Shown here: positions 54,178 to 62,257 of the stretch, in pieces | Position numbering within the stretch: the stretch's first letter is position 1 | Layout of the letters: each line of letters begins with the position of its first letter | Source: an uncultured Helicobacter sp. | GTDB lineage: Bacteria > Campylobacterota > Campylobacteria > Campylobacterales > Helicobacteraceae | Direction: 5' to 3' | Assembly: GCA_949298825.1 (NCBI GenBank) | Contig: CASFYB010000001.1 | Coordinates: 62,001 to 126,000 of the forward strand | DNA: 64,000 nt | The notes under the pieces: model-generated | What the model was told of the DNA's origin: nothing | The model's database searches: none | Seen by the model: the letters and a program-made list of their open reading frames with translations, nothing else | Translations under genes and position numbers: made by a program

Positions 54178-54486
54178 TTAAAACAACAATAATCCCTCTG
54201 GTTTTTGTGCCTCTTCAGTAGGGCTACTACTACCTATCATAATCTTCATGTTATCAAACTGTCTTTCTGTGAGCATAAGCGCACGTATATGACCCTTTTT
54301 AGGTATCAACATTTCTAGTCTTTTCATACATGTATTAGCACTCTGTACCCCTCTACAAATCCTTACATATACAGAAAATTGCATCATAAAAAATCCTTCT
54401 TTAATAAGGCTGTTTCGAAATTTTGAAGCTGCTTTCCTATCATTTTTAGTATATGTGGGCATATCAAACATCACTAACACTCTCAT
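54178..54486 (-). CDS. cas2: CRISPR-associated endonuclease Cas2
   Basis: A protein of 102 residues from the ATG at 54486. The Cas2 ferredoxin-like start is MRVLVMFDMP, with the conserved Asp, and the YVRICRGVQSANTCMKRLE segment is typical of type II Cas2. The frame is open to 54516, but a GGAAGAG site fits the later ATG and reduces the overlap with cas1 to 23 bp. Cas2 forms the core of the Cas1-Cas2 integrase. It is convergent with the tracrRNA, with only about 12 bp between ends. Confidence 0.95.
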   Translation of the reverse strand: MRVLVMFDMPTYTKNDRKAASKFRNSLIKEGFFMMQFSVYVRICRGVQSANTCMKRLEMLIPKKGHIRALMLTERQFDNMKIMIGSSSPTEEAQKPEGLLLF

Positions 54487-55390
54487 AAATCTCTCTTCCA
54501 TTTGAATTTTCTCCAAAAATGGGCAACTCTAATGCATCCAAATCCCCAGATATAGCCCTAGCAAAACTCTGCACACTCCTAGATATTGCCCTACTTAGCG
54601 AATAGCTCTTATTATTAGTTGTGATAATTTTTGCTTGTAAAATATTGGCCAAATAGATTCTATGCTCTAATCTAAAGCTATTTTCATTCCCAAGATCCAT
54701 ACCAAGAACCCTAGAATCTACAAACACTCTATATGGCTCCATGAGATCATCAGCAAGATTAAAGGGATTGAATTGATTTTTGTGAAAAATACCAATAGCA
54801 GGGAGGAAACCAGAAGCTACTAAGTTTCTTGCCACAACACTACGCACAATTGCATAGCCATAATTTAGCGCAGAGTTAATAACACAAAAATCTTTGCGCA
54901 TAAATCCTTTTCCAAAAATAGCTGGAAAATAAAGCATAGCTGCCTTTGCCTCATCATTATCCAAATCAGCCATCTTGACATTCTTATAAAATAACTCTAA
55001 TTTCTTTGCTATAGGATTTTTATCTAAAAGTGATATCTGGTTAGCAATCTTTGCTTTAATAATCCTTTGCCATAAAACTGCTTTGATTCTTTGAGTGAGA
55101 TTTAGCTGGATCCCTAATATTTTTGATGCCCTATAATGAGGAAGATATGGCAGAAAGATCCCATTTGGCATATGAGAGGCATCACAGCTAAATAGCATAA
55201 TCTTGTATTGAGCCAATATGCTTAAAAGACTAGAGCTAAATACAACCTGTGGGGTATCAATAATGATATTTTCAATATCCTTCAAAGGGATAGATATCTC
55301 CTTATCTTGGATAATAATTAAATTATTATTCCTGCAAGAAAGCCTAGCTGGTTTACTAAAAAATAAAGTCCTGTAGGATTCTTCAAACAT
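54464..55390 (-). CDS. cas1: CRISPR-associated integrase Cas1 (type II)
   Basis: A 308-residue Cas1. Typical stretches are NSALNYGYAIVRSVV, ASGFLPAIGIFHKNQFNPFNLADDLMEPYR (metal-binding His and Asp) and an upstream Glu in DNDEAKAAMLYF. The N-terminal beta-domain is complete. It integrates new spacers at the array. It starts 15 bp after the cas9 stop; cas9-cas1-cas2 without cas4 or csn2 defines the minimal II-C layout. Confidence 0.97.
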   Translation of the reverse strand: MFEESYRTLFFSKPARLSCRNNNLIIIQDKEISIPLKDIENIIIDTPQVVFSSSLLSILAQYKIMLFSCDASHMPNGIFLPYLPHYRASKILGIQLNLTQRIKAVLWQRIIKAKIANQISLLDKNPIAKKLELFYKNVKMADLDNDEAKAAMLYFPAIFGKGFMRKDFCVINSALNYGYAIVRSVVARNLVASGFLPAIGIFHKNQFNPFNLADDLMEPYRVFVDSRVLGMDLGNENSFRLEHRIYLANILQAKIITTNNKSYSLSRAISRSVQSFARAISGDLDALELPIFGENSNGREIYESVSDV

Positions 55391-55405
55391 CTCTTGATGG
55401 CTAAA

Positions 55406-58400
55406 TTAAGATTTTTTATTTTTCATCTCATCTCTAGCAGCCCTAGGAGCATCAGTCACTTCACCCAAAACAGATACCATCTTCTTTTTAAATACTTTTA
55501 AAGTTTGAATACCCACTCCCTCTTTTAGAAAAGTCATCTCTTCTTTCTTCATATAAAAATTTTGCTCATCACCTTTAAGTTTATAACTACTTGTATGCTC
55601 AACTGTTATAGAAGCAGAGGAAATATTAGCAGCCTTATATAGACCTAAAACAGGATTTTTCATTTGTTTAGTTTGTATTTCTATCACATCATTAGGATAT
55701 AAAGAAAAACAAAACTCATAATCCTCATCCATCTCAATCCAATCCTTTTTACCACTTACACAAGCCTTATTTGGTATTTTCCCAATAGCAATATCATAAG
55801 TATAAATAGGCACTAGATAAAACCCTTTTTTCTTTTTACCTTTAAAAATATCTATACGCACCATTGATCCATTCTTTACAACACCTTCATTAATAGCCCT
55901 TAGCTTCCCTAGCTCTACAGCACGCTTTATCCCCTCTACTCCTTCATAGGTTTTCCCATATTCCCTATCTTTAAAGCTTCTTACTGTCTCCTCATGCAAT
56001 GCCCCACTAGCCTTATGAGATACCTTATGAGATACCATGATAGATTCAACACTTCTTACAACATTATCCCTAAAATTATTCATTGGCCAACGCAAGGCAT
56101 ATTTTATTTTTTCATCAAGTTTTTCAGTTTTTTCAACCTTTCCTTTATATACAAGCTCTTTTTGCCTTAAATATTCGCTAAAGCGCTGGATACTAGCAGG
56201 GTTTACACATGCGATGATAATAGCATCTTCAGCATGATGGATGTGATTAGAACGATCCTTTTTATCAATCCCCCAATAATGCCTTAAAAATGAGATAAAA
56301 CTACCAGATACAATCCTGATATGCTCTTTTTTATCCCCTATGGGCAAGAAGTCTAAATATTCTCTAACATATTTGCTTACTACCCTAGAAATATATCCAG
56401 TATCTACCAAATTACGCCTTAAAAATTCAGCCCTAGCACCCTCATTCCTATCTTTGAAATTTTTATTAAAAAGTTTTCTTACTCTCTCTTTGCCAAGCCT
56501 CATTGATCTTACACGTTCTACAAATGCATCCCACTGCTCCTGATTGCTACCAAAACGTTCATAAGGAGTTTCAGTACGTTTATTTTGATTCTCACCTGCT
56601 AGACAAAGAATCTTATTATTTTGAGAATCATCCAAACTTCTACTTAAAGGTAAAATATGGTCTATCTGAGTATTCCCATTAAACAAATCATGGATTGTAA
56701 TTTTTCGTCCACTATAAACACAAGTTTCATTTTGCATCTTAAATAATTTGACCCTTAAAATATTTTCTTTGTGGTCTATCCCAAGCTCATCTAAAAGCCT
56801 CTTAGCCTCATTATTTTCTTTTTCATTATTTTTTTGCATCCTTTCAATTCTCGTACGCTCTTCCTTGCTCAAGCCCACTTCACGGGCCAGCTCAATATTA
56901 ATATAATGAAACTTGCCATATTTTTGCAAGATTGCATTTAACACTTTTCTAAATTCGCTTAATGCGCGCATAACAACTGGGTTTTTAATCTCAAAATAGC
57001 TATCCTCTTTTACTATCTCACAAAGAGGGGGTAGGACCCCTTTTTGATGTGCTTGCTTAGGTTTTAATACACCCTGTGCATAAAGCTCTGCTATAGCTTC
57101 ATCATAGCGCATCCCCTTTTGCATCAAAGGGATTATAAAACTAAGAGCCTTCAGGCTAAGATTGATCGTTTTAGAAAAGCTAAAATTCTGATTTTTAATC
57201 TCTTGTATCTTAGATTCTAATCCCATCTTTTTTAGACCTTCAACAATATGATCCCAATTCTTATTTTCAGCTAGTAAGGTAGCTAGTACATCCAGCTTAG
57301 TCTCATCAATACCCAATGAAGCCAGCTTAATGGTTGAAGTAAACTTTATAAAAATAGCACTTTCTGCCTTTTCTTTAGAATAATCAAGCTCCCTAAACTG
57401 ATAAGTATCTGGCAACTTTAATAATGCCCTTAAGCCTTTGTAGCTAAGACCTGTTTTAGACCCCATAGCCTTAGAGAGAATCTGATTAATCGAATCTGGA
57501 ATATCATAGACTATACCCGTAGTATTTACTATGTGTTTTAGTAGATTAATAATCCTAGTTAATGCGATGAATTTCTGTGCACTTGGCGTATCCTTAAAAG
57601 CCCTATTCTCATCTCTAAAAAACTCACATTTCCCGACCTTATTTTTCAAGCTCTTTAGTGGACGTTGATAAAAAATTAAGCCTTCTTTTTTATTTTTTTT
57701 CAGAGCTTTTTCATCACCAAGTAAAGTCTTGCAAAACTCATCATTAATAAATTTACTCCCTAAGCTTTTTTGAACTTCAAAAATCATTTCAAGTTCATTT
57801 CTTAGCTCACTTCTAGCCACAGAATATTTATAGCTAGGATTCTTATCCTTCATTCTATTTCTTACATTATCCATTTGGCCATCTGGACGTAATTTGCGAT
57901 AATACTCCCAATAAAACATCTGACCTATGGTCTTATAGCCACTGTTTTTGCATTTTTGCTGATTTTCTTGGATGCATGATAGTAGCTTTTTACCATCCTT
58001 GTCCTGATCCATCCCATAGGTGATATCATCATACCCCCTTCTTTTAGCAATATGCAAAATCACTCTAGCTAGCTCCCTGGCCTCTAGCTTCTTATCCAAT
58101 GCTAAAGCACGTAGCTCCCATACAGACTTATCACCTTTTTTAAAAAGCTTTTTTTGTTTTTGCTCCAGCTCTTCTTTAAGCGGGATTTTTTCTTCATTGA
58201 TTCTAAAAAGAGTGGGTAGCTTATTTTTTTCATTCTGCTCTAGCATATCTTCTAGTGGTATACCTAGCATCTTAGATAGATATTTTTTTATCTCTAGCAT
58301 ACGCCTAGCACGCCTTCTTAGCAAACGCCTTTGAGACCTAGCTGCTCTTCTTGGCAGAGCCAAGGAAGTCTTATCTTTTGGGTGCTCAGCCTTAGGGAAA

Positions 58401-58522
58401 ATCCTAACCCCAGAGGCTATGATTTTATTCTCATTAGGACTCTTAGTATTATCATCCATCTCTACTAATGCCCAACCAATGCTTGAAATACCAATATCGA
58501 TTCCTAATGTTTTTATTAACAT
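55406..58522 (-). CDS. cas9: CRISPR-associated endonuclease Cas9 (type II-C)
   Basis: A 1038-residue Cas9, slightly longer than C. jejuni Cas9 (984). RuvC-I has Asp9 in LGIDIGISSIGWAL. The arginine-rich bridge helix is at 58-81 and the REC lobe follows to about 500. RuvC-II has Glu544 in INIELAREVG, HNH has the catalytic Asp621-His622 in QIDHILPLS, and RuvC-III has His762-His763 and Asp766 in IHHAEDAIIIA. The C-terminal WED/PAM-interacting part is complete. All catalytic residues are present. With crRNA and tracrRNA it cuts DNA. An AAGGA site precedes the ATG and a TATACT-like box lies at 58556-58561. It is divergent from bioD. Confidence 0.98.
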   Translation of the reverse strand: MLIKTLGIDIGISSIGWALVEMDDNTKSPNENKIIASGVRIFPKAEHPKDKTSLALPRRAARSQRRLLRRRARRMLEIKKYLSKMLGIPLEDMLEQNEKNKLPTLFRINEEKIPLKEELEQKQKKLFKKGDKSVWELRALALDKKLEARELARVILHIAKRRGYDDITYGMDQDKDGKKLLSCIQENQQKCKNSGYKTIGQMFYWEYYRKLRPDGQMDNVRNRMKDKNPSYKYSVARSELRNELEMIFEVQKSLGSKFINDEFCKTLLGDEKALKKNKKEGLIFYQRPLKSLKNKVGKCEFFRDENRAFKDTPSAQKFIALTRIINLLKHIVNTTGIVYDIPDSINQILSKAMGSKTGLSYKGLRALLKLPDTYQFRELDYSKEKAESAIFIKFTSTIKLASLGIDETKLDVLATLLAENKNWDHIVEGLKKMGLESKIQEIKNQNFSFSKTINLSLKALSFIIPLMQKGMRYDEAIAELYAQGVLKPKQAHQKGVLPPLCEIVKEDSYFEIKNPVVMRALSEFRKVLNAILQKYGKFHYINIELAREVGLSKEERTRIERMQKNNEKENNEAKRLLDELGIDHKENILRVKLFKMQNETCVYSGRKITIHDLFNGNTQIDHILPLSRSLDDSQNNKILCLAGENQNKRTETPYERFGSNQEQWDAFVERVRSMRLGKERVRKLFNKNFKDRNEGARAEFLRRNLVDTGYISRVVSKYVREYLDFLPIGDKKEHIRIVSGSFISFLRHYWGIDKKDRSNHIHHAEDAIIIACVNPASIQRFSEYLRQKELVYKGKVEKTEKLDEKIKYALRWPMNNFRDNVVRSVESIMVSHKVSHKASGALHEETVRSFKDREYGKTYEGVEGIKRAVELGKLRAINEGVVKNGSMVRIDIFKGKKKKGFYLVPIYTYDIAIGKIPNKACVSGKKDWIEMDEDYEFCFSLYPNDVIEIQTKQMKNPVLGLYKAANISSASITVEHTSSYKLKGDEQNFYMKKEEMTFLKEGVGIQTLKVFKKKMVSVLGEVTDAPRAARDEMKNKKS

Positions 58523-58555
58523 TAATCAGTCCTTTTACTTTTACCAGTATTATTA

Positions 58556-58561
58556 AGTATA
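58556..58561 (-). promoter_or_regulatory. possible -10 box of cas9-cas1-cas2
   Basis: On the minus strand TATACT lies 34 bases before the cas9 ATG in the divergent gap with bioD. It is a one-base deviation from TATAAT; no clear -35 box is seen. The call rests on position only. Confidence 0.35.
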
Positions 58562-58582
58562 TAGTATTTAAAATTTCTAAAC

Positions 58583-58588
58583 TATAAT
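58583..58588 (+). promoter_or_regulatory. -10 box of bioD
   Basis: TATAAT in AAACTATAATATAAA, 29 bases before the bioD ATG at 58618. It would give a short leader of about 23 bases. Confidence 0.5.
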
Positions 58589-58617
58589 ATAAAATATACA
58601 AATTTATGGAGAGTTTT

Positions 58618-59235
58618 ATGAAAATTTGCATCAGCGCCCATCATACAGATGCAGGCAAGACACATCTATCTAGCATGCTTTGTGCAAGCTTAGGTTATGA
58701 CTATTTTAAAATCATCCAAGCTGGAGAACCAAGAGATGCTTTGCTGGTGAAACACTATTGTCAACTTGCCCAATCAAAAAGCATCATTTATCCTGATGGC
58801 ATCTTTTTAAAAACACCCGCTTCACCTCATATTGGCAAAAAGCTTGAAAATAAAACCTATAATGGCTTAGATATCCCCTTGCCAGAATCAAAAAATCTCA
58901 TCATAGAGACTGCTGGTGGACTCTATACCCCCATAGATGAGCACCACACGATGCTAGATTTTATGGGAAAAAACAATCTCCCTACATTATTGGTCGGACG
59001 CTATTATCTAGGAAGCATCAATCATATTCTATTATCTATAGAAGCGCTAAGAGCAAGAGGGATAAAGATTCTAGGGCTTGTGATCAGCGGAGAGGGGGAT
59101 GAAGATTTTGATAGCTTTATCTCAAGCTATGCAGATATCAAAATCTTGCATCTTCAAACCTTTGATCAGGATAATTTTCATACAGTAAAAAAAGACTTTT
59201 TATCACAGCTAAAAAGAGCAATAAAAAGCCTATAG
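58618..59235 (+). CDS. bioD: dethiobiotin synthetase
   Basis: A protein of about 205 residues, short for BioD but like the H. pylori enzyme. The P-loop is AHHTDAGKTH, in place of the usual GTDTGVGKT. IIETAGGLYTPIDE matches the catalytic ETAGG segment, and LLVGRYYLGSINHILLSIEALRARGI is typical. It closes the ureido ring in biotin synthesis. The frame is open from 58606, but a GGAG site inside it fits the ATG at 58618. It is convergent with fabG, with 3 bp between the genes. Confidence 0.92.
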   Translation: MKICISAHHTDAGKTHLSSMLCASLGYDYFKIIQAGEPRDALLVKHYCQLAQSKSIIYPDGIFLKTPASPHIGKKLENKTYNGLDIPLPESKNLIIETAGGLYTPIDEHHTMLDFMGKNNLPTLLVGRYYLGSINHILLSIEALRARGIKILGLVISGEGDEDFDSFISSYADIKILHLQTFDQDNFHTVKKDFLSQLKRAIKSL

Positions 59236-59238
59236 AGG

Positions 59239-59982
59239 CTACATATATAAGCCGCCATTAACCTTAAGGACCTCTCCTGTCACATAGCTAGCACCATCGC
59301 TAAGCAAAAATGCCACACAACTTGCGATCTCCTTGCCAGTAGCCATACGACCAAGAGGGATATTTTTAAGATAATAATCACGCACTTCATCCTTAAGAAC
59401 AGCAGTCATATCTGTCTCTACAAATCCAGGTGTAACACAATTAAAACGAATATTTCTACTTGCACCCTCATAGGCAAAAGATTTACTCATAGCTATCATT
59501 CCACCCTTGCTAGCTGCATAGTTTACCTGCCCGGCATTCCCACGCTCACCGATGATAGAAGCGATATTAACCACACTACCATATCTTTGCTTGCTCATCA
59601 CCTTTAGTGCCTCACGACAACCAATAAAACTTGATTTGAGATTTGCATCTACAACATCCATAAACTCTTCTGTCTTCATGCGCAAAGCAAGTTTATCATT
59701 TGTGATTCCTGCATTATTTACCAAATAACCTAGCTCACCATCACTCTCAACAATGACATTAATAGCCTCACTAAATGCAGCCTCATCAGTAGCATCAAAA
59801 CAAATAATAGCAGCCTTCCCACCATTATCCTCAATCTCTTTTTTCAATGCCTCTGCAAGCTCAGGCTTACTACGATAGTTGATCCAAACCTTTAGACCAT
59901 AACCAGCTAAAACCCTTGCAATATCTGCACCAATGCTCTTGCTTGCACCTGTAATAAGCGCATTTTTCCCGCAAAACTGCAT
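59239..59982 (-). CDS. fabG: 3-oxoacyl-[ACP] reductase
   Basis: A 247-residue short-chain dehydrogenase. The NADP loop is TGASKSIGADIA, NNAGITNDKL follows, and the catalytic Ser-Tyr-Lys is in NIASIIGERGNAGQVNYAASKGG. It reduces beta-ketoacyl-ACP in fatty acid synthesis. A GGAGG site precedes the ATG at 59982; the frame is open to 59994, but that Met lies within the ribosome site. It follows rpsU, as in H. pylori, yet acpP, which normally comes next, is absent here and bioD stands in its place. Confidence 0.96.
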   Translation of the reverse strand: MQFCGKNALITGASKSIGADIARVLAGYGLKVWINYRSKPELAEALKKEIEDNGGKAAIICFDATDEAAFSEAINVIVESDGELGYLVNNAGITNDKLALRMKTEEFMDVVDANLKSSFIGCREALKVMSKQRYGSVVNIASIIGERGNAGQVNYAASKGGMIAMSKSFAYEGASRNIRFNCVTPGFVETDMTAVLKDEVRDYYLKNIPLGRMATGKEIASCVAFLLSDGASYVTGEVLKVNGGLYM

Positions 59983-60058
59983 AAAAACCTCCAATAATGA
60001 TAAAAATGATGATTTGCTTTAAAGAAGACCAGCACAAAAGTGCTGGTAATGTTTTGGA

Positions 60059-60271
60059 TTATAACCTAGATTCATATCTGCGAAGCATATACAAACGCTT
60101 AAGCATTTTCTTCTTCGCATTGATTTTTTGCTTCTTGCGCTTTTCAGTTTGAGATTCAAAAAATCTTCTAGCGCGACATTCTGTCACGACAAGATTGCGA
60201 TCAGTTTGCTTTTTGAATTTGCGATAAGCTTCATCAAATGTTTCATTCTCGCGAACTTTTATACCAGGCAT
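60059..60271 (-). CDS. rpsU: 30S ribosomal protein S21
   Basis: A 70-residue basic protein beginning [20 protein letters not shown] and ending with an Arg/Lys-rich tail ([17 protein letters not shown]), the S21 pattern. It helps 30S subunits bind mRNA. A start at 60283 would add four residues without a better ribosome site. It is the first gene of the rpsU-fabG pair and is divergent from tRNA-Arg. Confidence 0.96.
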   Translation of the reverse strand: MPGIKVRENETFDEAYRKFKKQTDRNLVVTECRARRFFESQTEKRKKQKINAKKKMLKRLYMLRRYESRL

Positions 60272-60375
60272 AATATCACCCACTTTCTTAAAAATTATTA
60301 ATGTAAACTCAGGAAAACCTGAAATATTATTTTAGCAACTTTTAATTAGATTTTTGAAAAAAATATTTTTTCTGG

Positions 60376-60381
60376 TATAAT
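60376..60381 (+). promoter_or_regulatory. -10 box of tRNA-Arg
   Basis: TGGTATAAT, an extended -10 match, lies 21 bases before the tRNA 5' end and is followed by a GC-rich TGCGGGC stretch, resembling a stable-RNA discriminator. Confidence 0.65.
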
Positions 60382-60402
60382 GCGGGCTTTAGCAAAAGTT
60401 TT

Positions 60403-60479
60403 GTGTCCATAGCTCAGCTGAATAGAGCAACAGGTTGCGGTCCTGTAGGCCGGGGGTTTGAATCCCTCTGGGCACACCA
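60403..60479 (+). tRNA. tRNA-Arg (anticodon GCG)
   Basis: A complete cloverleaf of 77 bases: acceptor GTGTCCA/TGGGCAC with one G-T pair, D arm GCTC/GAGC, anticodon stem ACAGG/CCTGT with loop TTGCGGT (anticodon GCG at 60437-60439), variable loop AGGCC, T arm GGGGG/CCCTC with loop TTTGAAT, and an encoded CCA end. It would read arginine codon CGC and, by wobble, CGU. Most bacteria use an ACG anticodon (edited to inosine) for this box, so GCG is less common. Confidence 0.95.
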
Positions 60480-60515
60480 TCTTCCTCACTCCTCTTAATT
60501 AAAGGTATTTTCTAT

Positions 60516-61151
60516 ATGACTTTCCTATCCCCAAATATATCAAAGCTTAAATTTGGCTTTAGTAAAATCGTCCTTGCTTTTGTTTTAAGTATTTTCCCAG
60601 TATCAAGCCTAAAAGCCAAAGGAGCTTTTCAGATCTATGGTGATATCTTTCAATTTCTTCCCTTAATGGTGTCTATATATCCAATGGCAATTCAAGATTG
60701 GAGAGGGCTTGGACAGTTAGCCATAGGTACAGGCAGTACACTGGCAATAACACTGGCCAGTAAATATACTTTTAGCGCTATTGCTACCAGTCATCCTGAT
60801 TGGGCTGCTATTAGCAAAAGACCTGATACTGGATCACACAATGGCTTCCCATCTGGTCACACTGCCTCTGCCTTTAGTGCAGCTGGTTTTATGCAAAGAC
60901 GTTATGGGTGGCAATGGGGGGTACCTACAACAATACTTGCCTCACTTGTTGGAATATCTAGAATCACTTCAAAACGCCATACTATCACACAAGTTATTGC
61001 CGGAGCGATTTTAGGCTATGGGCTTGGGTTTGTAGTAAGTAGCCGATTTCAAAAACCAAACACAAATATCAATATAGATATAGATAATGAAGTCCTAGAT
61101 AACGGGATGGAAAATAAAAGCATCTCGCTTAATATCTATCATAGATTCTAA
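60516..61151 (+). CDS. PAP2-family phosphatase
   Basis: A 211-residue exported or membrane-anchored protein with an N-terminal hydrophobic signal (about 15-35). The acid-phosphatase motifs are in order: KRPD in AAISKRPDTGSHNG, PSGHTASAF, and SRITSKRHTITQVIAG. The last motif normally ends H-x3-D, but here the Asp is a Gln (HTITQ). It may act on lipid A, undecaprenyl or phosphatidylglycerol phosphate, as LpxE/LpxF-like enzymes do; the substrate cannot be told. It follows tRNA-Arg by 36 bp. Confidence 0.82.
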   Translation: MTFLSPNISKLKFGFSKIVLAFVLSIFPVSSLKAKGAFQIYGDIFQFLPLMVSIYPMAIQDWRGLGQLAIGTGSTLAITLASKYTFSAIATSHPDWAAISKRPDTGSHNGFPSGHTASAFSAAGFMQRRYGWQWGVPTTILASLVGISRITSKRHTITQVIAGAILGYGLGFVVSSRFQKPNTNINIDIDNEVLDNGMENKSISLNIYHRF

Positions 61152-61167
61152 TTTAATCTAGAATCTA
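61142..61167. terminator. bidirectional hairpin between the PAP2 gene and the outer-membrane protein
   Basis: A perfect 9-bp stem (TAGATTCTA / TAGAATCTA) with an 8-base loop lies between two convergent genes and starts in the last codons of the PAP2 gene. A short TTTT run follows. Confidence 0.6.
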
Positions 61168-61171
61168 ACTT

Positions 61172-62089
61172 TTAAAAGCTAAATCCAAGTGTCAGGCCAA
61201 AAACATTTGTATGATTTTTTGGCTCAACAAAATTCCCAACTATACCATCTGCTGAAGTCGCACTCACAATATCAGAAGCATCAATAGACCAGAAATCCCA
61301 ATAGGCATTAATCTTGATTGAATAGGTTGGCAAAATATAATAGCGTATTCCCATGCTAAGACGTCCACCATACCCTATACTTTGTTTAAAAAAGACATCT
61401 TTGTTATATCCCACATCTGTGAGCGTTGAAGTATTATGGCCAAAAAGCAAGATTCTGTATTCTAATGCACTGATCAAAGAAAGTTGCGGATTTACTGGTA
61501 TTTCTCCACTCATCCCGATTGGCAAATACAAATACCCTTGATAACGATAATAGCTAGCTTTTATACCGGGTTTATCCTCTAGGTGATTTCTTAAAAACCT
61601 ATATCCAAGCCCCGTATAAACAAAAAACATTTCCTTCTTATCAAATAACGTAAGGCCAAACTTTGTAGCACCTGATATATACCAATCTGTAGACTTTGTC
61701 TTATAAGGCGTGACATTACCATGACCATCTTGTATGCCTCCATCATAGGCATTAGCCCCTACATGCGTATCATAGGTCAGATCCATCTGGAATCTAAATA
61801 AGTCTCTAACATATCCAAGAGAGGCAAAGAGATTAAACATGGGTCCAGAGATATGCATCACACCTGGCTCTGCATATCTATAGTAGGATAAACCCAAACC
61901 TATATCATATAAAAATATTTCTGAAGATACATTGCGCAAAGAAGGCTGCTGGGCTGACTGGCCATAACCTTGATTATACCCGCCCGTATAGCCATATCTC
62001 CCAGCACCAGCCATCCCACTAGGCGGTATAGCATATGCGATGCCTAAAGATAAACACGATATTAGAAAAATTTTATTAGCGATTTTCAA
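61172..62089 (-). CDS. Helicobacter-type outer-membrane beta-barrel protein
   Basis: A 305-residue exported protein. The signal peptide is about 20 residues (LISCLSLGIAYA), followed by a Gly/Tyr/Gln-rich stretch (about 25-48), then alternating strands with many aromatic residues and a terminal Phe (LTLGFSF), the barrel end signal. I cannot assign it to a named Hop or Hor family; function is unknown. Its start overlaps the stop of a 57-residue membrane peptide by 14 bp. Confidence 0.75.
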   Translation of the reverse strand: MKIANKIFLISCLSLGIAYAIPPSGMAGAGRYGYTGGYNQGYGQSAQQPSLRNVSSEIFLYDIGLGLSYYRYAEPGVMHISGPMFNLFASLGYVRDLFRFQMDLTYDTHVGANAYDGGIQDGHGNVTPYKTKSTDWYISGATKFGLTLFDKKEMFFVYTGLGYRFLRNHLEDKPGIKASYYRYQGYLYLPIGMSGEIPVNPQLSLISALEYRILLFGHNTSTLTDVGYNKDVFFKQSIGYGGRLSMGIRYYILPTYSIKINAYWDFWSIDASDIVSATSADGIVGNFVEPKNHTNVFGLTLGFSF

Positions 62090-62249
62090 GTATTTTGATT
62101 CTCGCTTCTAAAAGTTTAATCTGCTTTAAATTCTCTGCAGTGGCATTAATCTCTGCAATCAAAGCAAAGATAAAGAACAATAGCAAAAAAATAAAAATCA
62201 TACCCATAAAAATAAGAGCTTTTAACATTCTTTTATGCCTTGCATCCAT
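62076..62249 (-). CDS. 57-residue single-pass membrane peptide
   Basis: The frame from the ATG at 62249 gives 57 residues: a basic N-terminus (MDARHKRMLK), one membrane helix (about 11-32, rich in Phe, Ile, Leu) and an amphipathic C-terminal coiled coil (ENLKQIKLLEARIKILENR). An AGGGG ribosome site is present. It ends 14 bp inside the outer-membrane protein gene and starts 9 bp after the ZnuB-like gene, so the three are probably co-transcribed. No family is recognised. Confidence 0.7.
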   Translation of the reverse strand: MDARHKRMLKALIFMGMIFIFLLLFFIFALIAEINATAENLKQIKLLEARIKILENR

Positions 62250-62257
62250 AAGCACCC

